Of a DNA stretch of 64,000 nucleotides, positions 17,501 to 28,300 are shown one piece after another. This DNA comes from a virus. The notes beneath the pieces were generated by a model, which made no database searches, was not told the DNA's origin, and saw only the letters and a program-made list of their open reading frames with translations. The stretch's first letter is position 1, and every line of letters starts with the position of its first letter. The stretch covers positions 22,491 through 86,490 of IMG/VR virus record IMGVR_UViG_3300032223_001420. One strand, given 5' to 3'. Made by a program: the position numbers and the translations under genes.

Positions 17501-20070
17501 ATGCATCTAATGGTTCAATTCGTAATGTTAATTTTTTAAGCGGTGGTTTATATTCACAGCAACCAATAGCATCTTTTGATTCGACTAATGATCCACATCG
17601 AGTTCTTTATGCAAACACAATAACGGTTACTAATCCTGGTGCTGGTTATACAAATGGCTTCTTTGATTTTTCTGATGCGGGCACGACAGGCAGAACTGCT
17701 AACATAGAATACACGGTATATACTTCAAATGGTGGTATTAACGTTCAGTCTATTAAAGTTAATGACTCTGGTTTATACGAAGGTTTTGTTACTGTTACAC
17801 CAAATTCAAAACCAAACACCACGGTTACGTATGTGAATATTGCAAATGCTGGTATCGCACATGCAAATGGTACACTTTTGTTTAATGACAAAGGCGTTAT
17901 AAGCGTAACTGCAAATGCTGGTTCAGTAGTTCAATCTGGTAGTGGTCCTGGCGCAACACCAGTAAACACATTTATTACATTCTCTGGTGGTGGGTTAAGT
18001 AACACTATAGCAAATGCTAGAATTTATGTTAATAGTGCTGGTTATATTGTAAACGTAACAATGTGGGGAACAAGTGATTCGACTGGTGCTTTAGTACCAC
18101 AAACTGGTAATGGAATATATTTTAGCACACCAACGGCGACAGTTAATTCTGTAATCGATGGATTGTCTTATTCGAACGCAGTCTTTACTGTAACATCATC
18201 AACACTTTATACGAATAGACCCGCTTCTGGAACTGCTGAAGTTTATTCGAGTAATGGATCGCTTCGTAGTGTTACAGTTACCGATAGTGGTTTGTATTCA
18301 GCGAATTCTTATTCAGTTAGTTCGCTTGGATGGCCATCAACGCCAACCAGTGCTGTAAATTTAAGTTATGTTATATTCACTGGCGGAACTGCACCAAATA
18401 CAAGAAACATTGCAGCGAATGCACAAATTTATGTAAACCTTGCTGGTTATATTGTAAATGTAAAAGTCACTTCTACTGGTTTATATACAAATAATACAAT
18501 TACCGCTTTAACATCTACTGGTGATGTGCTTACCGTAAATCCAGTTCAGTTTCCACAAGCAATATTAAATACCGCACCACTTTCCATCAATTCGATTTCG
18601 GCAAATGCTATAACATATTATGGTAGAGCGCATCAGAATGGTTATATTAGATTTACTGGTGGCGATCCAATTGTTAATGCCAATGTGACGTATACGGTAG
18701 ATGCGAATGGTGCAATAAATGCTGCGTCATTTACGATTGTTAATTCTGGATTGTATCGTTCAGCACCAACTGTTTCGGTTGATAATAATGCTGTTTCAAT
18801 TACTGAAGCATATCCAACTTCTATTGGTTCTGGTTATTCAGATGGATATTTAATTGTGATGGGTGGTGCACCATTAGTCAATTCTTCATCTATAACAATA
18901 GATACACGACCAATTACCAATGCGAATATTCGTTTAGTTACCGATTCAACTACGGGTGCTATTGTCAGAAGTATCATAAATAATATCGGATTGTATGCTA
19001 ATTCTGGTAATATTACAGTTGATACTGCTGTTCAAAATGTTTATCCAAACGTAGTTACTGTCGCAAGTATAACTGCAAATGCTGGCGCAGTTGGTACGAA
19101 TAGTTATGTTGTATTCTATGGCGGTGGTTGGGGTAATACTGCGGCGAATGCTAGAGTGTTTGTTAATACTGCTGGTTACATTCAAAACGTTGTTATTAAT
19201 TATCCAGGTTCATATTGGGGTCTTCCAGTAGCGAATGCAAATACTACGGTGTTTGGTGGATCAGCATATAGCAATGCTAACTTTACAGTATCAATGAACG
19301 CCAACCCATCAGTTGCCGTGAATAGTTGGGTAACGTTTATTGGTGGTGGTCCTTTAGCTTTAGCGAATACTGCAAATGCTAGAATTTATGTTGATAGCAG
19401 AGGATATATTGAAAATGTAGTTGTATCGAATGCCGGCATTTATATGGCTGCTCCGATTGCAACAACAAATTCTGTGATTGATTTGTTGTCTTACAGTAAC
19501 GCAACATTTACGATTCAGATGGGTCCGACCATCATTTATGCAGCAAATGGTTATACACAGAATGGTTCTGGTGCTAAGTTTAGATTATCGTACAATTCAA
19601 ATACGTCAAATATTGCGAATCTGATTGTAACGACAAATGCGAATACTTTATATACTGCAATTCTGAATGTAGCATCGTATAGTAACTCAACGACAAATGC
19701 ATCATTTACTGTTGCGGCAGTTTCCAACTCTCAGACAAACGCTGTAATATCAGTTTCTTTTGTTGGACAAAACACTGCTGCAAATGCTAATGTTGAAGTA
19801 TATTCTGATACTGGTGCAATTCGCAGAATTACAATTAATAATTCTGGAGAATATTATTATGCTCCAACGATAACACCAAACAGTTCAGGCATAGGTGGAG
19901 TATTAACTTTATCAAGTAATAGTATAGGTAATTTTACGCAAACAGCAAACTTGCAGACGATGATCATTTATCAATCGCCTTCAATTATTCTTGGTGAGAA
20001 TTATTATCAACTTACGACAGATGATGATTTGCAGACATTATCAATCGATAGTGAAGAAGAAATACATTGA
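14539..20070 (+). CDS. Giant baseplate wedge / fibre protein, gp7-like N-terminus
   Basis: This 1843-residue protein has a globular alpha-helical start (residues 1-125, with YPTFIAFLEAYYQFLEEK and PLYKTKGSDASFKLLFRLVFG) of a type found after gp6 in T4-like aquatic phages. The rest is beta-rich and repetitive. A GAGY...GTGA module lies near residues 736-770. From about 930 to 1790 many units read GSGYSNGYVVFTGG or INNIGLYANSG, interleaved with ANARIYVNSAGYIVNV. Position corresponds to T4 gene 7 (1032 residues). The likely role is a wedge protein with an extended outer arm or fibre. Membership of gp7 proper is not established. Confidence 0.7.
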   Translation: MSANTDLKTSVLVSQEVPEFIRDEYPTFIAFLEAYYQFLEEKQGTENNDLITQSKKLRTIRDVDESIDEFETNFYNTYATLLPLEVQSDKALLFKQLVPLYKTKGSDASFKLLFRLVFGEDIDVILPKNNVLKSSSSKWQIDNKLRVNSQISSRYVADGSTKTFVLAQISGKEDIKVYLGDTLQTTGYSVRKEYRKLIFDVAPANNTVVTVTYTSFNTDLLKNRQVTGLTSGATAIIESATRRIITDSLNVGLPIELLIDSANLTGTFLNGENVSIPIVDVNGILIDIRASTFSVVKAINLTSLGANYNVGDPVYVTGGNATSNAIGTIESIYQGIVQQILVSHGGAIFGQDSPITVLGNTSAYGLEVVVDQIDLSGTNSANSLVVSDTLVGPYQNVYINNANYACTTGISTTGILSPNLTTRIADVLTYTSIQAGPIANVKVLQTSMPLTVNPVFDSFGVAYGTDASIITSVTANAGSVGVNSYVIFSGGATSNSAANARIYVNSAGYVVNVNLNYGGFYVGNVSTATANQGNIALSVSSVRLSQRTPKSLRSIGRFKINDGGSNYRPFDEIVFGGNPLGTYGNYAEAVVSEVYAANGAIRKIALANTSIPGTVTIFSGGTIINGTGTNFNRDLVVGDLIDVNGESRIVATISPGGLQASVQSGTPFTNSATGKKIRVANRYPLGGFGYTQNNFPTVTVSSATGAGANIAIDSLVSDGDRFIATGTGTQGSILSLKILDPGAGYQYIPSVEIRSATGTGAVANATIERSYVTAPGRWTTSDSILSTTERKLAGRDYYVDYSYIISSRVEFYKYKTLLKELLHPVGFVKYAEYKAESVIDLYDIGVVVPNPFGDEQFLTISGRVNVGNGSIVVSGSHDQTKFNIANSRASGILSLGINDASYISVNGEIRRVNSIISNTTLLTSAKINDIKIANVGSGYSNGYVVFTGGGGRLTGTTLTYPGSGYSNGTLLFTGADEAIPAYATVEVYASNGSIRNVNFLSGGLYSQQPIASFDSTNDPHRVLYANTITVTNPGAGYTNGFFDFSDAGTTGRTANIEYTVYTSNGGINVQSIKVNDSGLYEGFVTVTPNSKPNTTVTYVNIANAGIAHANGTLLFNDKGVISVTANAGSVVQSGSGPGATPVNTFITFSGGGLSNTIANARIYVNSAGYIVNVTMWGTSDSTGALVPQTGNGIYFSTPTATVNSVIDGLSYSNAVFTVTSSTLYTNRPASGTAEVYSSNGSLRSVTVTDSGLYSANSYSVSSLGWPSTPTSAVNLSYVIFTGGTAPNTRNIAANAQIYVNLAGYIVNVKVTSTGLYTNNTITALTSTGDVLTVNPVQFPQAILNTAPLSINSISANAITYYGRAHQNGYIRFTGGDPIVNANVTYTVDANGAINAASFTIVNSGLYRSAPTVSVDNNAVSITEAYPTSIGSGYSDGYLIVMGGAPLVNSSSITIDTRPITNANIRLVTDSTTGAIVRSIINNIGLYANSGNITVDTAVQNVYPNVVTVASITANAGAVGTNSYVVFYGGGWGNTAANARVFVNTAGYIQNVVINYPGSYWGLPVANANTTVFGGSAYSNANFTVSMNANPSVAVNSWVTFIGGGPLALANTANARIYVDSRGYIENVVVSNAGIYMAAPIATTNSVIDLLSYSNATFTIQMGPTIIYAANGYTQNGSGAKFRLSYNSNTSNIANLIVTTNANTLYTAILNVASYSNSTTNASFTVAAVSNSQTNAVISVSFVGQNTAANANVEVYSDTGAIRRITINNSGEYYYAPTITPNSSGIGGVLTLSSNSIGNFTQTANLQTMIIYQSPSIILGENYYQLTTDDDLQTLSIDSEEEIH

Positions 20071-20097
20071 TTTTAGTATAAAAATTTAGGACAAAAA

Positions 20098-20781
20098 ATG
20101 GCACGAATTAAAATATCGGATTTACCATCACTTACAGATTCAGGAGTAGACCAAACGCAAGTGTATTTGGTTGCTAGTGATTTTACTGGAACAACTCCAG
20201 TAACTAAAAAAATGTCACTTAGTACCATCGATGCATCTGTCAGCAAAAGTGATGCCAATGCAAATTCTGCTGGTGCTTATGCCAATGGCGCATTTGCTAC
20301 TGCTAATGTGGCGGGTACTTATGCAAATGGCGCTTTTATTCAAGCAAACGCTGCATTCTTGGTAGCAAACAATACACCGTTTGCATATAATCATGCTAAT
20401 GCTGCATTCGTTCAAGCCAATTCGGCATATAATAATGGTGTTCAAGGAATCAGTGATGCTGCGGTAGCTTCAAGTTTAGCCATATCAGCTTTTGCAAAAG
20501 CGAATTCTGGTGCGATTGCTGCAAATACTCCTAGCCTTACAGCAAATATAGCATATTCAACTTCAATTGGCGCATATGCAAATGCCAATTCCTCTTTCAC
20601 ACAAGCCAATGGAGCATTCATTCGAGCAAATGCTGCATCAATTACAGCAAATAATGCTAATGTATTTTCAGCGATTGTTGTGTCAGATTGGAATATATCA
20701 CCTCCCATAACGGTAAATGATGCTATTAATCGTCTTGCAAATTTAGTTTTTGCATTGAACAGTAATCTTCCAATACCATAA
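20098..20781 (+). CDS. Small fibre protein with Ala/Asn heptad repeats
   Basis: This 227-residue protein has a short head (residues 1-48, ISDLPSLTDSGVDQTQVYLV, common at the N-terminus of phage fibre proteins). It is followed by YANGAF and AFVQANS type repeats with seven-residue spacing. A small C-terminal domain covers residues 195-227. The repeat resembles that of the 1066-residue protein at 40549. The placement between the gp7-like and gp8 genes suggests a baseplate-attached trimeric fibre; this is inference. An AGGA ribosome site precedes the ATG. Confidence 0.65.
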   Translation: MARIKISDLPSLTDSGVDQTQVYLVASDFTGTTPVTKKMSLSTIDASVSKSDANANSAGAYANGAFATANVAGTYANGAFIQANAAFLVANNTPFAYNHANAAFVQANSAYNNGVQGISDAAVASSLAISAFAKANSGAIAANTPSLTANIAYSTSIGAYANANSSFTQANGAFIRANAASITANNANVFSAIVVSDWNISPPITVNDAINRLANLVFALNSNLPIP

Positions 20782-20787
20782 TAAATA
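20781..20787 (+). promoter_or_regulatory. ATAAATA motif 6 bases before the gp8 ATG
   Basis: ATAAATA followed by TACATT and then ATG. No Shine-Dalgarno-like purine run is visible upstream of this start, so a leaderless late transcript is possible. Confidence 0.35.
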
Positions 20788-20793
20788 TACATT

Positions 20794-22377
20794 ATGTCAT
20801 CACAAACATCAAAACAAATATCTTACGTTGTTGCACAACAATTTAAAGAAGGCTTCTATGAGCCTTCCCCAACTCTTGGTTATGTATTTGTAGGTAATCA
20901 CACTGCGTATCCTGACGAGACTACTCCAACAACAACTGGCGATACTATTTCCGATGAAAAGGCGACTTGGAATAACATGTATGCCGCTAAACGAGTTACG
21001 GGAAATGACGTTGAACTTGTTATACCGAAAGTTATTTGGACATCAAATACAAAATATAAGCAATATGATGATAAAGTTGCAGTCAGGGATTTAATAGAAC
21101 CTGATATTACTGGAAACGTAAAGCCATTTTATGTTTATACGTCACAGCGAAATGTTTATAAGTGCTTATCAAATAATGCTTCAGCTAATTCTACAGTAGA
21201 ACCATTTGGTGATTATACGTCATCCAATGGTAACATCGCAACTTCTGATGGTTATCTTTGGAAATACATGTATAGTGTCAAACCATCAAACAGATTCATA
21301 TCAGATACATGGATTCCAGTACCAGATTCGACAGCATTATTGGATTATTCTGTTAGCCCAATTGGTGTCGTTGATGGTGAATTGGCATCAATTACAGTTA
21401 CAAACAAAGGTTCTGGATATTATGAAAATAAAATACGAGTTCTTCCAACATTTGCTGCTGGCTGTACAACATTAGTTTTAGCCAACACAACAAACGTAGC
21501 AGCGAACATGTATGTTTCAGGAACTGGACTTGCCCCACAGACATATATTTTACAGAAACAAACTTATGTTGGAAATGGCGTTAGTGCAATCGACCTTTCC
21601 ACCGCAGCAATTTCATCAGGTGGCGGCAACACAGAAGCAACTCAATTAACATTAACCACAAGAGTTTATGTTGATGGAGATGGGACAAGCGTAATTGCTA
21701 TTCCAACTGTTAGTTCTGGTGATCCAGCTAATGCGAACATTTCAAAAGTAACTGTTTCAACTATTGGTACGGGCTATTCACGTGCAAATGCATACGTTTA
21801 TGGAACAGGAACCGGAGCATCCTTACGTGTAGTTTTAGACCCAAAATATGGTCATGCACATAATCCAGCTTTAGAATTGGGTTCTAATAGTGTTATGATC
21901 ACAGTTAGAATGGGTGAAATCGAAACAACCGAAGGTGGAGTCATTCCAGCAAACACAACATTTAGGCAATATGGTTTGTTTGTGGACCCTCATAAATACG
22001 GAGACTCGAATGTAGTTTCACCGGCAAATGCGGCTTCGGTGGTTACACAAGCAACTCTATTAAACTTAGTTACTGGTCCGGCTTATTATCAAGACGAATT
22101 TGTTTATCAAGGTGTATCTCCAAGCACTGCAACCGCATATGGTTATGCATTGGATCAACCATCAGCAACTAAAATTCGATTAACAAATGTTGTTGGTAAT
22201 TTTATTGTTGGTGCACCTTTGATTGGCGCAAATTCTGGCTCAAGTAGATTGGTAATTAATACCACTCCGCCAGATTTTCAGCCATACAGTGGAACAATAT
22301 TGCATACAGAAAACGTTACCAAAGTGACCAGATCAGATGGTCAAGCAGAAAATATCAAACTTATTGTAAGATTATAA
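20794..22377 (+). CDS. gp8: Baseplate wedge gp8, enlarged
   Basis: This 527-residue protein has the gp8 landmarks YVYTSQRNVYKCLSNN, a Val-Glu-Pro (TVEPFG) turn and TSDGYLWKYMYSV in residues 110-165. T4 gp8 is 334 residues. The extra length comes from beta modules: GSGY-type segments near 200-215 and 320-345, and a segment at about 428-490 (YYQDEFVYQG, then ATAYG). The latter resembles segments in the gp14 and gp15 genes of this window. gp8 is a dimer in each wedge that contacts gp6, gp7 and gp10. Confidence 0.85.
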   Translation: MSSQTSKQISYVVAQQFKEGFYEPSPTLGYVFVGNHTAYPDETTPTTTGDTISDEKATWNNMYAAKRVTGNDVELVIPKVIWTSNTKYKQYDDKVAVRDLIEPDITGNVKPFYVYTSQRNVYKCLSNNASANSTVEPFGDYTSSNGNIATSDGYLWKYMYSVKPSNRFISDTWIPVPDSTALLDYSVSPIGVVDGELASITVTNKGSGYYENKIRVLPTFAAGCTTLVLANTTNVAANMYVSGTGLAPQTYILQKQTYVGNGVSAIDLSTAAISSGGGNTEATQLTLTTRVYVDGDGTSVIAIPTVSSGDPANANISKVTVSTIGTGYSRANAYVYGTGTGASLRVVLDPKYGHAHNPALELGSNSVMITVRMGEIETTEGGVIPANTTFRQYGLFVDPHKYGDSNVVSPANAASVVTQATLLNLVTGPAYYQDEFVYQGVSPSTATAYGYALDQPSATKIRLTNVVGNFIVGAPLIGANSGSSRLVINTTPPDFQPYSGTILHTENVTKVTRSDGQAENIKLIVRL

Positions 22378-22388
22378 AAGGTTAATAA

Positions 22389-25300
22389 ATGGCAATAACT
22401 ACAAATTTTAATGTTGATCCATACTATGATGATTTTGATGAAGATAAGAACTATCACCGTATTTTATTTAAACCAGGATACGCTGTTCAATCACGTGAAT
22501 TAACCCAAGCACAATCAATATTACAAGACCAAATCAAGAAGTTTGGTAATCATATGTTTAAGACTGGTTCAGTTGTTACTGACGGTCAAGTTACTATTCA
22601 GAATACTGCATATTTGAATATCGCATCAACTTATTCAAACAATTCTATTTTGTATTCAAACTATGCGAATCAAGTAATTTTTAATTCAGCAAATACAAAA
22701 CGTGCGTATGTTTTGGCTTCGTATGATGCCAGCCAAACAAATAAAGAGCCAATTACTTTTGTCATCAACCAACTATATGGTGATGCTTTTGTTCCAGGCG
22801 AAACTATATTTACTTCTAATACTACATCTAATTCAGTTACCTATTATGCAAATGTAGCAGACACATACGTAAATACAGCATCGTATACAGTAAGTCCAGT
22901 AGGCAACAATCAAACGTTTTCTATTAATGAAGGTGTATTTTATTACGAAGGTTACTTTGTAAAATCTAACGCACAATCTATAGCGATTGATAAGTATAGC
23001 CGCATAGGTAACGCAATTATTGGTTTTGAAGTTTCTGAATCTATCGTGAATTATACTTCAGATACTACATTACTTGATCCTGCACAAAGTTCATCCAACT
23101 ATCAAGCACCTGGTGCTGACAGATTTAAAATTAGTTTAGCTCTTGCTAATCGCCCAATTACCAGTACCGACTTAACACGTTTTATTGAATTAGCTCAAGT
23201 TGCTGGTGGTGTACCACAAAAAGTAGTTCAGACTCCAATTTATGCTGCGATTGGTGATGAGATGGCTCGTCGCACGTTTGACGAATCTGGTGATTACATA
23301 GTTAAAGATTTTGAATTATCTATTACTGATAGTAGCGCAAATTCTGCATATGCAAACGTTGCTCTTGCTCCAGGTAAAGCATACATTAAAGGTTATGAAT
23401 TTGGAACGATTGCTCCAACTATTTTAACTATTCCAAAACCAAGAACAACTGCAACGATTTCTCAACAACATATTAATTCTGATTTTGGTTACTACATTTA
23501 CGCTAATAGTCTCTTTGGTAACTTTGGTACTAACCAATATGCTAACGTAAACATTCTAAATGTAGACGCACAAACAGCTTCTGGACTTGTTATTTCTGGA
23601 ACATCAACTGCAAACGTATCGAATCTCTCAAATACACTTATTGCAAATGCTAAAGTTAAATTGATGTCATTCTATTCTGTTGGTAACTCCAGCGGTTCGG
23701 TTGTCGATAGTAATACTTACATTTACAAAGTATTTTTAACTGACGTAAATACCAAAACAATTTTTAATACAACAACTGGTGCTGGCTATAATGTTAATAC
23801 TGGTAGTACCGTAGCACCATACTCGAATATTGGTTTGCCGAGTGGTTTCCCACAAAACACAAACATCTATGTTGGTGCTACAGTTAGAATGACTGCGGGT
23901 GGTCGTGTTCTCGATGGTAATCGTATCGTTGTTGGCTACGATGCTGCAACAAGAAACATTACTGTTGATCGCCCATATACTGGACCAGTTACAACCAGTT
24001 CACAGTTTATGCTTGATGCTGATTATAGATTGGGTGAATCTTTAGTTGTATTGAACACTGCTGGATTTGTAATTGCTTCGGCAAACGTTCATCCATCATC
24101 AAAAGATTTGACGAATAAACTTCCTGGTGTTACACCAGATAACTATTGGCAACCAGTCGTTATTCAAGAGGCTGTGAGTGAACCTTTGTTGTTAAAAGTT
24201 GGACAGAATTTTGTAGCCGATAATACTATTTCTAATTTCTCGTATAGTTATAAACGTCTCTATCAAGGTATTTCGTTTACGTCTGGTGTATCTTCGCCTT
24301 TATCAATTGCTACTGGTGAAAGTTTACAAGGCGCAACAACAAACGCATCTAGACAACAATATTATACAATTATTCCAACAACCACAACTGGTGGATTTAC
24401 AACTGGTTATTCATTGAATTCTGCTGCGTTTACTGTAGATACTCAATCACGTACTTTAACAGTTTCGAGTGCATATGGAACACCATCATTCTCTGCAAAC
24501 GTATATGCTACAATCAACTCAGTAAACCCAACATCAAAAACTAAAACATATATCAAGGCAAATACAACATTAGTTGCTGCTGCTGGTGGTTCTGCTAATG
24601 ATATTTTTGCAAATGCTACAGTTTTCGTTTCATCGTTAGATGGTCAAACACAAATTGCAAGTAGTTTGATTACCAAAACACCTGGTATACCACAATATCT
24701 TTATGTGACCGATGTTGATTCGATTGCCTCGATTTATGATTTTAATGGTACAGCAATTACACTGACATCATATAATGCACTTGATAAATCAGAAACTTCA
24801 TCTGCTAACGTAACTTCACGTTATACATTATACACCGGTCAAAGAGATTCTTACTATGATTGGAGTGCGATTGTATTGAAGCCTGGACAATTGCCTCCAG
24901 TTGGACCTTTGTTAGTTCGTTATAATCGTTTCAAATCTACTGGCGCAGGTTTCTTCAACGTAGATTCATATACACGTTTAGGTTCACAAACCAATGGTGG
25001 TAGTGGTGTCGATTATGGACAAATTCCTATTTTCAGATCAGAAGATGGTTTCTTATACAAGTTATCAGACTACCTAGACTTTAGACCAGTTCGTAAAGAT
25101 GCAACTGGTCCCGCAACAGCAAATGCATTTGTTTTGGATAACGAAGAAGGTGGAGTTGGTTCGAAAATTAGTGAACCAGGAATGGATATTGTAACAAACT
25201 ATTCTTACTACCTAAATCGTATTGACCGAATTGTTCTTTACAAAGATCGTTCGTTCAAAGTTCTTCAAGGCACACCAGCAGTTAATGCGGTCGTACCAGA

Positions 25301-28300
25301 TGAGCCAGATGGCGCTATGACTTTGTATATTCTTGCATATACACCGTATCTGACTTATCCAAGTTCAACACAGATTCAGCGTTTTGGTAACAAACGTTAC
25401 ACAATGAAAGACATTGGTAACCTAGAACGCCGAATTCAAAACTTGGAATACTATACAGCATTAACTCTTGCTGAACTTGCTACGCTTCAGAAAAATGATA
25501 GCACCATTTTGGATGATAAAGGTCTTTCACGTCCAAAGAATGGTGTTTTAGTTGAATCATTTATTGATAGAAATAGTGCCGATATTACTGCTGTTGATTT
25601 TAGTGCAGCGATTGATATTGCTAGAAAACGTATGTTGAATACATCCAATACTTATTATTGGGATTTGTTCTCTAACAACAGTACATCAAATTACAACATT
25701 CAAGTTAATGGACCAGTTCTAACTTTAGGTTCTACTAATGTAGCATGTATTGTTCAGAATAAAGCATCAAGAACTTTAAATATTAATCCGTTTAATATTG
25801 TTAATTACATCGGTACAATTCGTTTAGACCCAGCATCAGATATTTGGCAATCAACAAACAGAATGGAATCACAAATTGTTGACTTGACTGGTGGTCAAGC
25901 AGCACGTGATGCATATGCTTCGATGACAAATACTGTTTGGGGACCTGAAGAATATTCAACTGGTGTTTCGGATCAAGTTCTTTCTGAATCAACTAAACAA
26001 ACAATAACGAATAAGAAAAATACGAGTACCAAATCAGGAATTAATAAAAGTGGTCAAAAATTAGATGTTATTGGTGATGTCAATACAATTAAAACCCAAC
26101 AGGTTTTAGAAACAACAACCGTAACAGCAACTAAAAATGGTGTGTTGAATCAAATTGTTCCTGTTGAATTGACTAAATCATTAGGTGATCGTGTGGTTAA
26201 CGTTACCATGGTTACTTACATGAGACAGTTAAATGTTCTTGTTGTTGGTACTAAATTTAGACCAATGCAAACTTTGTATTCGTTCTTCGATAATGTAAAC
26301 GTATCCGATAAAGTTGCAAGAACAAATCGCTTCACATTTGTGAATAACAATTTAAAATATCAAACTGCCATTGGTAACGCTGAAGCGGTTGACATTAAAG
26401 ATGCAACAACTGGCGCCACAATGGGTATTGGTGGTATTGTTTTAACTTCAAATAACAAAGGTTATATTGTAAGTATAACACCAACTCCAGCATATGGCAC
26501 ATGGGCAAATGCAACAGGTGGCATCAATATTGTTGGTCGTAAGAGTGGTCAAACAAATAAAGTTACTTCTTGGAATCATTATTCTGGTACCGCAAGTAGC
26601 GCAACAGCTTCGACAATCGTTCTCAGTTATCATGCAGGTGGTTCAGCTGGAACGACTGATTATGCTGGTCAAACAATTTATATCATGGGCGGTACTGGCA
26701 AGGGACAATCAGCAATTATTTCTGCATATGATCCAACGACACGTACTGCAACAATCAACGGAACTTGGACAGTAACTCCAGACACAACATCAGCTTATAG
26801 TATTGGTCGTTTGGGAACTGATGAATCGGGAGGTACTTCGGGTGTATTCTTTATTCCTGATGCTACATTTAGAACTGGTGAAAAGTTATTCCGTTTAATC
26901 GATAATGAGTTTGGCAACATCGAACAATCGAAAACAAACGGTGACGCAAGTTTCTATGCACAAGGTCAAGTTAATACTGTTCAAGAAACGTCAATTTCTG
27001 TTCTTGTACCGAACGTTGTCAAACAAAGTGTTACAGATAGTCACGTTGTATCATCAAAATCTTCGGTTAAGAGTGTTCAATCTATTGATACACAGAAAAA
27101 CGTTGTTGTTGGTTACTACGACCCACTTGCACAAACATTTTTGATTAATCCAAATCAATATCCACAAGGTATTGTAATTGATAGCATTCGTGTTTGTTTC
27201 AAAACAAAAGATATCAACGTACCTGTAACTTTACAACTTCGACCAGTTACAAATGGTTATCCGTCTTCTTCTGTGATATACCCGTATGCTGAAAAGACAT
27301 TAACACCAGATCAGGTAACTACATGTGAAATACCTGATGTTACAGATGCTACAAAATACACCGAATTTAAATTTGATGTTCCTGTACTACTGTTACCCGG
27401 TGAACATTCGTTTGTTCTTATTTCAAATAGTACAGGATATGAAGCATTTGTTGGTGAACATAATGCTACTGATTTACGAACAAGCGTTAAGATTGCTGAT
27501 CAGCCATATAGTGGTGTTCTATTCTTATCACAAAATGGTTCGACATGGGACCCAGATGATGAAAAAGATTTGATGTTCAGTATTCAACGAAGAGTATTCT
27601 CAACCGATCCAGGTTATGCATATTTTGAAACTGATATGACATCAAGCGCAGCATCAGCCGCAAATACTGTTTTTGATGCTATGCAACTCACATCAACTGA
27701 TGCAGTTATTGCAAATACAAATATTAACTACGAATTCAGTACGAGAATGGTATCTGGTGGGCAACATGCTTACTTACCAGTTGTTCCAAACTATAACTAT
27801 ATGATGACTGATGGATATGATAGACGAGTTTTAGATTGGACAACAGGAAATACAACATTTACAGTTCGTACAACATTACAAACATCGAATCCTGATGTTA
27901 CACCAATGTTAGATATTACTCGTCTAAATCTGATTACGATTGAAAACAAGATTAATAATCTACCATTAAGAAACAATGACTTTGCAATTACCAGTTCTGG
28001 TTCTGGCTATACTGTTACATCTGGTTCGGGTGTTCCAGCATACTTAGTTATTACTGGAGGTGGTGGTAGTGGTGCTAACGCATATGCAAACGTCACCGGT
28101 TCAGGCACAATCGATAGAATCGTTGTTGTAAATGGTGGTACAGGTTACTATTCATCACCAACAATTACTTTAACTGGTAATGGTACTGTTACATATAACG
28201 GCGAAGATAAATCGGCGGGTGGCAATTCATTGGTTCGTTACATGACCAAAAAGGTTCAATTGTCAACAGGTTTCAATGCTGGCGATCTTCGTGTTTATAT

